DNA of 64,000 nt from assembly GCF_900111155.1 (NCBI RefSeq), contig NZ_FOGG01000004.1, forward strand, positions 1-64,000. The letters run 5' to 3'. Below are positions 61,169-64,000 of this stretch, in pieces; position 1 is the stretch's first letter, and the number at the start of each line of letters is the position of its first letter. The notes under the pieces were generated by a model, which was given only the letters and a program-made list of their open reading frames with translations, did no database searches and was not told the DNA's origin. Source of the stretch: Pedobacter rhizosphaerae. GTDB lineage: Bacteria > Bacteroidota > Bacteroidia > Sphingobacteriales > Sphingobacteriaceae. Made by a program: the position numbers and the translations under genes.

Positions 61169-62998
61169 TTATTTCCCTGTCCATTTACTAAACACGGCTT
61201 TCTGTGCTGGAGTTGCTTTTTCGTTAAGCGTAGCTTTCAATCTCACACTTGGATTTTCTTTTAAGGTTAGCGAAAACTCTCTTTCAATACCATCTCTCCT
61301 TACCTTGATCTTCAACACATCGCCAATATTCTTTTTGGCTACGAGAGGCAGAATATCTAAAGAGAATGAAGGACTTTTCAGTCTGATTGTAGCAAAAGCT
61401 TCATCAAGACCTGCTCCATCTAAAGAAATAATTTCATCATTTACATTTAAACCATCTACCCAGGCGGCAGAGTTTCTGGCGATGGAACTTACGGTTAAAC
61501 CAGCTGCTGAGAGCTGAACCGATGCTCCGGTAACAGGTTTTCCAGGTGTTGCATTTTCTGTTGTTACATTTACACCTGCATATGCGAAATATTTTGCATA
61601 CTCTACCTCATCCACTCCGTTCACGTATTTATCCCAGAAGTTAGTGAAACTCATGCCCGAGATTTTCTCTACCATTGCTTTAAACTCTGCATCGGTATAA
61701 CCTCGTTTTAAAGTTTTGCATTGTAAGTACATGGCCTTCATCACATCATCCAGGCTCTTCGCCCCTTTTGTAGCATTAATGATTTCCAGATCCATTAATA
61801 TACCAATTACTTCTCCTTTGTTATAATAAGAAATGGCATTGTTTTTAGAGTTTTCATTAGGGCGATAGCCGATAATCCAGGCATCATAGCTTGAAGAAGC
61901 TGCCGATTGATATTTTGATCCAGGGGTATTCAATACTGTTCCTACGCCAGCAGCCAAATCGGTTAAAAACTCATTGGCATCCGTGAACCCTGCCCTGTGC
62001 AGGTATTTATTTTCGTAGTACGAAGTAAAACCTTCAGCAACCCAAAGGTTAGTGGTGTAGTTTTCATTGTCATAATCAAACGGACCTAATGCAATAGGGC
62101 GTAAACGTTTCACATTCCATAAGTGGTGATATTCATGTGCAACCAAGCCTAGAAAACCTTTATACCCCTCTGTGGTATTATAAGCATTTCTGGTTGCGCC
62201 TAATGTTGTGGAGTTTAAGTGCTCTAAACCACCGCCTCCTTTGGTAAAGTTATGTACAATAAATACATAGTGCTTATTAGGGTTTTCTCCATAAACAGCA
62301 GTTTCAGCCTCTACAATTTTGGCCATATCTACTTTAAGTTTCTCCTTATCGTAGTTGCCTCCACCATACATAGCCACTTCATGACGAACACCTGCGGCAT
62401 TAAATTCGAAAACATCCTGGTTGCCTACTTCTATAGGACTATCATATAAGATATCAAAATCAGCAGCCTTGTAAGTAAAGGATTGGCCTGCTACTGGCTC
62501 TAAACCGGTAGATACTTTAGTCCAGGTTTTGTAAGGGATGATCTTTACGGTACTTGGAGAACTAATCATGCCATCAGGATGCATAAAGATCCCTGTTGGA
62601 GATAAGAATGCGTGAGAATCGTCGATAAATGCTGTCCGCACCGAAACTTCAAAGGCATAAACACGGTAATTGATTTTGATATCGCCTGCTTTATTAGAAA
62701 AGATACGCCAGGCGTTCTTTCTCACTTTTTCGACCTTTAACTTCTTTCCTCCGGCACTTGCCTGAAACTCTTCCACACTTTTCTCAAATTCGCGTATCAA
62801 ATAAGAACCTGGTGTCCAAACAGGCATTTTAACGTCTACATAATCTTTAGTCAATCCCGAGATGTTCATTTGAACTTCTGCGTAATGTGCTTGTGGCTCT
62901 TTAAAAGAAACCTCGAAACCTATTTTTACCTGCGCCATCGCTGTCATAATACACGTTAGTAATAAAACTAAACTTAAAACTGATTTTTTATTAAACAT
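61169..62998 (-). CDS. M61 family metallopeptidase (glycyl-aminopeptidase-like)
   Basis: 609 aa with signal peptide MFNKKSVLSLVLLLTCIMTA. N-terminal beta-sandwich, then the zinc site HEYHHLWN (about residues 289-296) with the distal Glu in WVAEGFTSYYENKYL near 318, and a C-terminal PDZ domain at about 500-590 (SSIARNSAAWVDGLNVNDEI). Periplasmic peptidase acting on short peptides by family. Single gene before a shared terminator. Confidence 0.92.
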   Translation of the reverse strand: MFNKKSVLSLVLLLTCIMTAMAQVKIGFEVSFKEPQAHYAEVQMNISGLTKDYVDVKMPVWTPGSYLIREFEKSVEEFQASAGGKKLKVEKVRKNAWRIFSNKAGDIKINYRVYAFEVSVRTAFIDDSHAFLSPTGIFMHPDGMISSPSTVKIIPYKTWTKVSTGLEPVAGQSFTYKAADFDILYDSPIEVGNQDVFEFNAAGVRHEVAMYGGGNYDKEKLKVDMAKIVEAETAVYGENPNKHYVFIVHNFTKGGGGLEHLNSTTLGATRNAYNTTEGYKGFLGLVAHEYHHLWNVKRLRPIALGPFDYDNENYTTNLWVAEGFTSYYENKYLHRAGFTDANEFLTDLAAGVGTVLNTPGSKYQSAASSSYDAWIIGYRPNENSKNNAISYYNKGEVIGILMDLEIINATKGAKSLDDVMKAMYLQCKTLKRGYTDAEFKAMVEKISGMSFTNFWDKYVNGVDEVEYAKYFAYAGVNVTTENATPGKPVTGASVQLSAAGLTVSSIARNSAAWVDGLNVNDEIISLDGAGLDEAFATIRLKSPSFSLDILPLVAKKNIGDVLKIKVRRDGIEREFSLTLKENPSVRLKATLNEKATPAQKAVFSKWTGK

Positions 62999-63471
62999 AT
63001 AGAGGGTATTTTACCACAAAATTAATTTTATTGGCGGGGTTTTAGAATTTATTAGCCAAATGTGTGTAAAATTTATATATCAGGGGGGGGGAATGAGTGA
63101 ATTTTGAAGGAGTGAATGAGGGAATAACCCAACGAACCAATCATTCAGTCATTCTCTCATTCTATCATTCAATCATTCCCTCATCCAATCAATCCTTCCC
63201 TCTCTCTCGAAAATTTTACCAATCCGGCTACACAAATGATGCTTACACCTGATAATCAAACACCTAACAAAAGAATCACACGTTATTATACTCATTACTG
63301 ATCACTACCTCCACCTATTGTAGCTTAAAACCACATCATATTAACCTAAACAGGCTGTAACATCCTTAATACAACAATTTTAGGACGTAAGAATTGAATA
63401 TTTTTACAATCTGTTTTTCTTCCTGCTGCCTCTCAAGTAGCATTGAAAAACACATTATCTAACACTCACAA
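62999..63471. other. Gene-free stretch with poly-G tract and ATTC repeat
   Basis: 473 bp between the M61 gene and the adaptor gene. It contains a run of nine G (63083-63091), GAATGAGTGAAT then CATTC/TCATTC words to about 63190, and AT-rich promoter-like sequence with no clear consensus. No gene seen. Confidence 0.6.
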
Positions 63472-64000
63472 ATGAAAAAAAGATATATCTTTTATGTAGT
63501 TATAGCTTTAGGCTTGGCTTATCTGGTTTATTATCGCATTAACGCTAACAAAAAACTTGAAGGGAAGGGTGCGTCAGGCGCTCCATCCGGTAAAGGGGGG
63601 AAAGATGGAAAAGGTGCCCCGCCACTCGTTGTGGATGGCATGGTGGTGAAACCTGTTTCTTTTGATAACGACCTCGAAATTACCGGAGCCATTGAGGCCA
63701 ATGAATCGGTAGTATTGAAAAGTGAAGTGGCCGGATTGGTTACGGGTATCTATTTCAAAGAAGGCACTTCCGTGAGCAAGGGAAGCGTATTGGTAAAAGT
63801 AAATGACCGCGATATACAGGCGCAACTTCAGGAAGCCCTGACCAAGCAAAAACTTTCTGCCACTAATGAAAATAGGGCGAAACAACTTTTAGCTAAAGGA
63901 GCTATTAGCCAGGAAGAATATGATACTGCCCTTGCCGATTTAAAATCTTTACAGGCTCAGGCACAATTAATCAGAGCCCAATTGGCTAAAACCACCATAA
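63472..64000 (+). CDS. RND efflux periplasmic adaptor subunit, partial
   Basis: ATG 63472; open to the window end (176 codons read). Signal/anchor helix MKKRYIFYVVIALGLAYLVYY, a Gly/Lys-rich linker, then the biotinyl-lipoyl-like half FDNDLEITGAIEANESVVLKSE..VAGLVTGIYFKEGTSVSKG, and the first helix of the hairpin (KQLLAKGAISQEEYDTALADL). This is the HlyD/AcrA-type adaptor of tripartite RND efflux; the inner-membrane pump should follow beyond the window. Confidence 0.85.
   Translation, partial: MKKRYIFYVVIALGLAYLVYYRINANKKLEGKGASGAPSGKGGKDGKGAPPLVVDGMVVKPVSFDNDLEITGAIEANESVVLKSEVAGLVTGIYFKEGTSVSKGSVLVKVNDRDIQAQLQEALTKQKLSATNENRAKQLLAKGAISQEEYDTALADLKSLQAQAQLIRAQLAKTTI

Overview
The window looks like chromosomal DNA of a Pedobacter-like member of the Sphingobacteriaceae (Bacteroidota). 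The evidence is low GC, many promoters with the Bacteroidota -7 element TAnnTTTG, few Shine-Dalgarno sequences, and typical families: TonB-dependent receptor with carboxypeptidase-like N-terminus, OmpA with thrombospondin-3 repeats, S23-type four-helix-bundle protein, TPR histidine kinase and DUF4407. No rRNA, CRISPR array or intact transposon is visible. All assignments come from reading the sequence; no database was searched.

Layout. 0-5.6 kb: integrase remnant beside tRNA-Lys, small accessory genes, methionine aminopeptidase, KOW protein and several intergenic repeats. 5.9-10.4 kb: padR-pspC-TonB receptor operon behind a PadR-type operator. 10.8-15.7 kb: amino-acid permease preceded by a 19-codon cysteine-containing leader peptide, a LysR/YeiH pair and a thioredoxin-reductase-like enzyme. 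15.7-22.4 kb: methyltransferase/UbiA-like pair, AlkD-like protein, GIY-YIG protein, twin tRNA-Val, recO and an MMPL/RND transporter. 22.4-26.9 kb: ileS-dksA-like-lspA. 27-37.3 kb: DUF4269, DUF1080 and DUF2809 proteins, sucB/sucA, cryptochrome DASH, DUF4139 protein, and a TIGR01777 oxidoreductase. 37.4-45.6 kb: AT-rich accessory region holding a two-component system. 45.7-63 kb: photolyase, FKBP isomerases, the fatty-acid beta-oxidation operon (marR-fadN-S23-fadA-fadE), ompA, ggt, fadD, an outer-membrane protein and an M61 peptidase. The window ends inside an RND adaptor gene.

The most unusual region is 38.6-42.8 kb. A 63-aa secreted acidic peptide lies behind a highly structured RNA leader (pseudoknot potential plus a mutually exclusive hairpin). 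It is followed by a lipoprotein TPR sensor kinase and a response regulator. A palindrome, TTTACGG-N4-CCGTAAA and variants, precedes at least four neighbouring genes. I infer a local peptide/protein-sensing circuit with its own operator. Two other points stand out: the leader peptide MCLNKICCHIRLLSFTIET ending 5 nt before the permease, and a TATCAAG-type repeat family that forms the 5' leaders of fadE and fadA and surrounds the S23 gene inside the fad operon.
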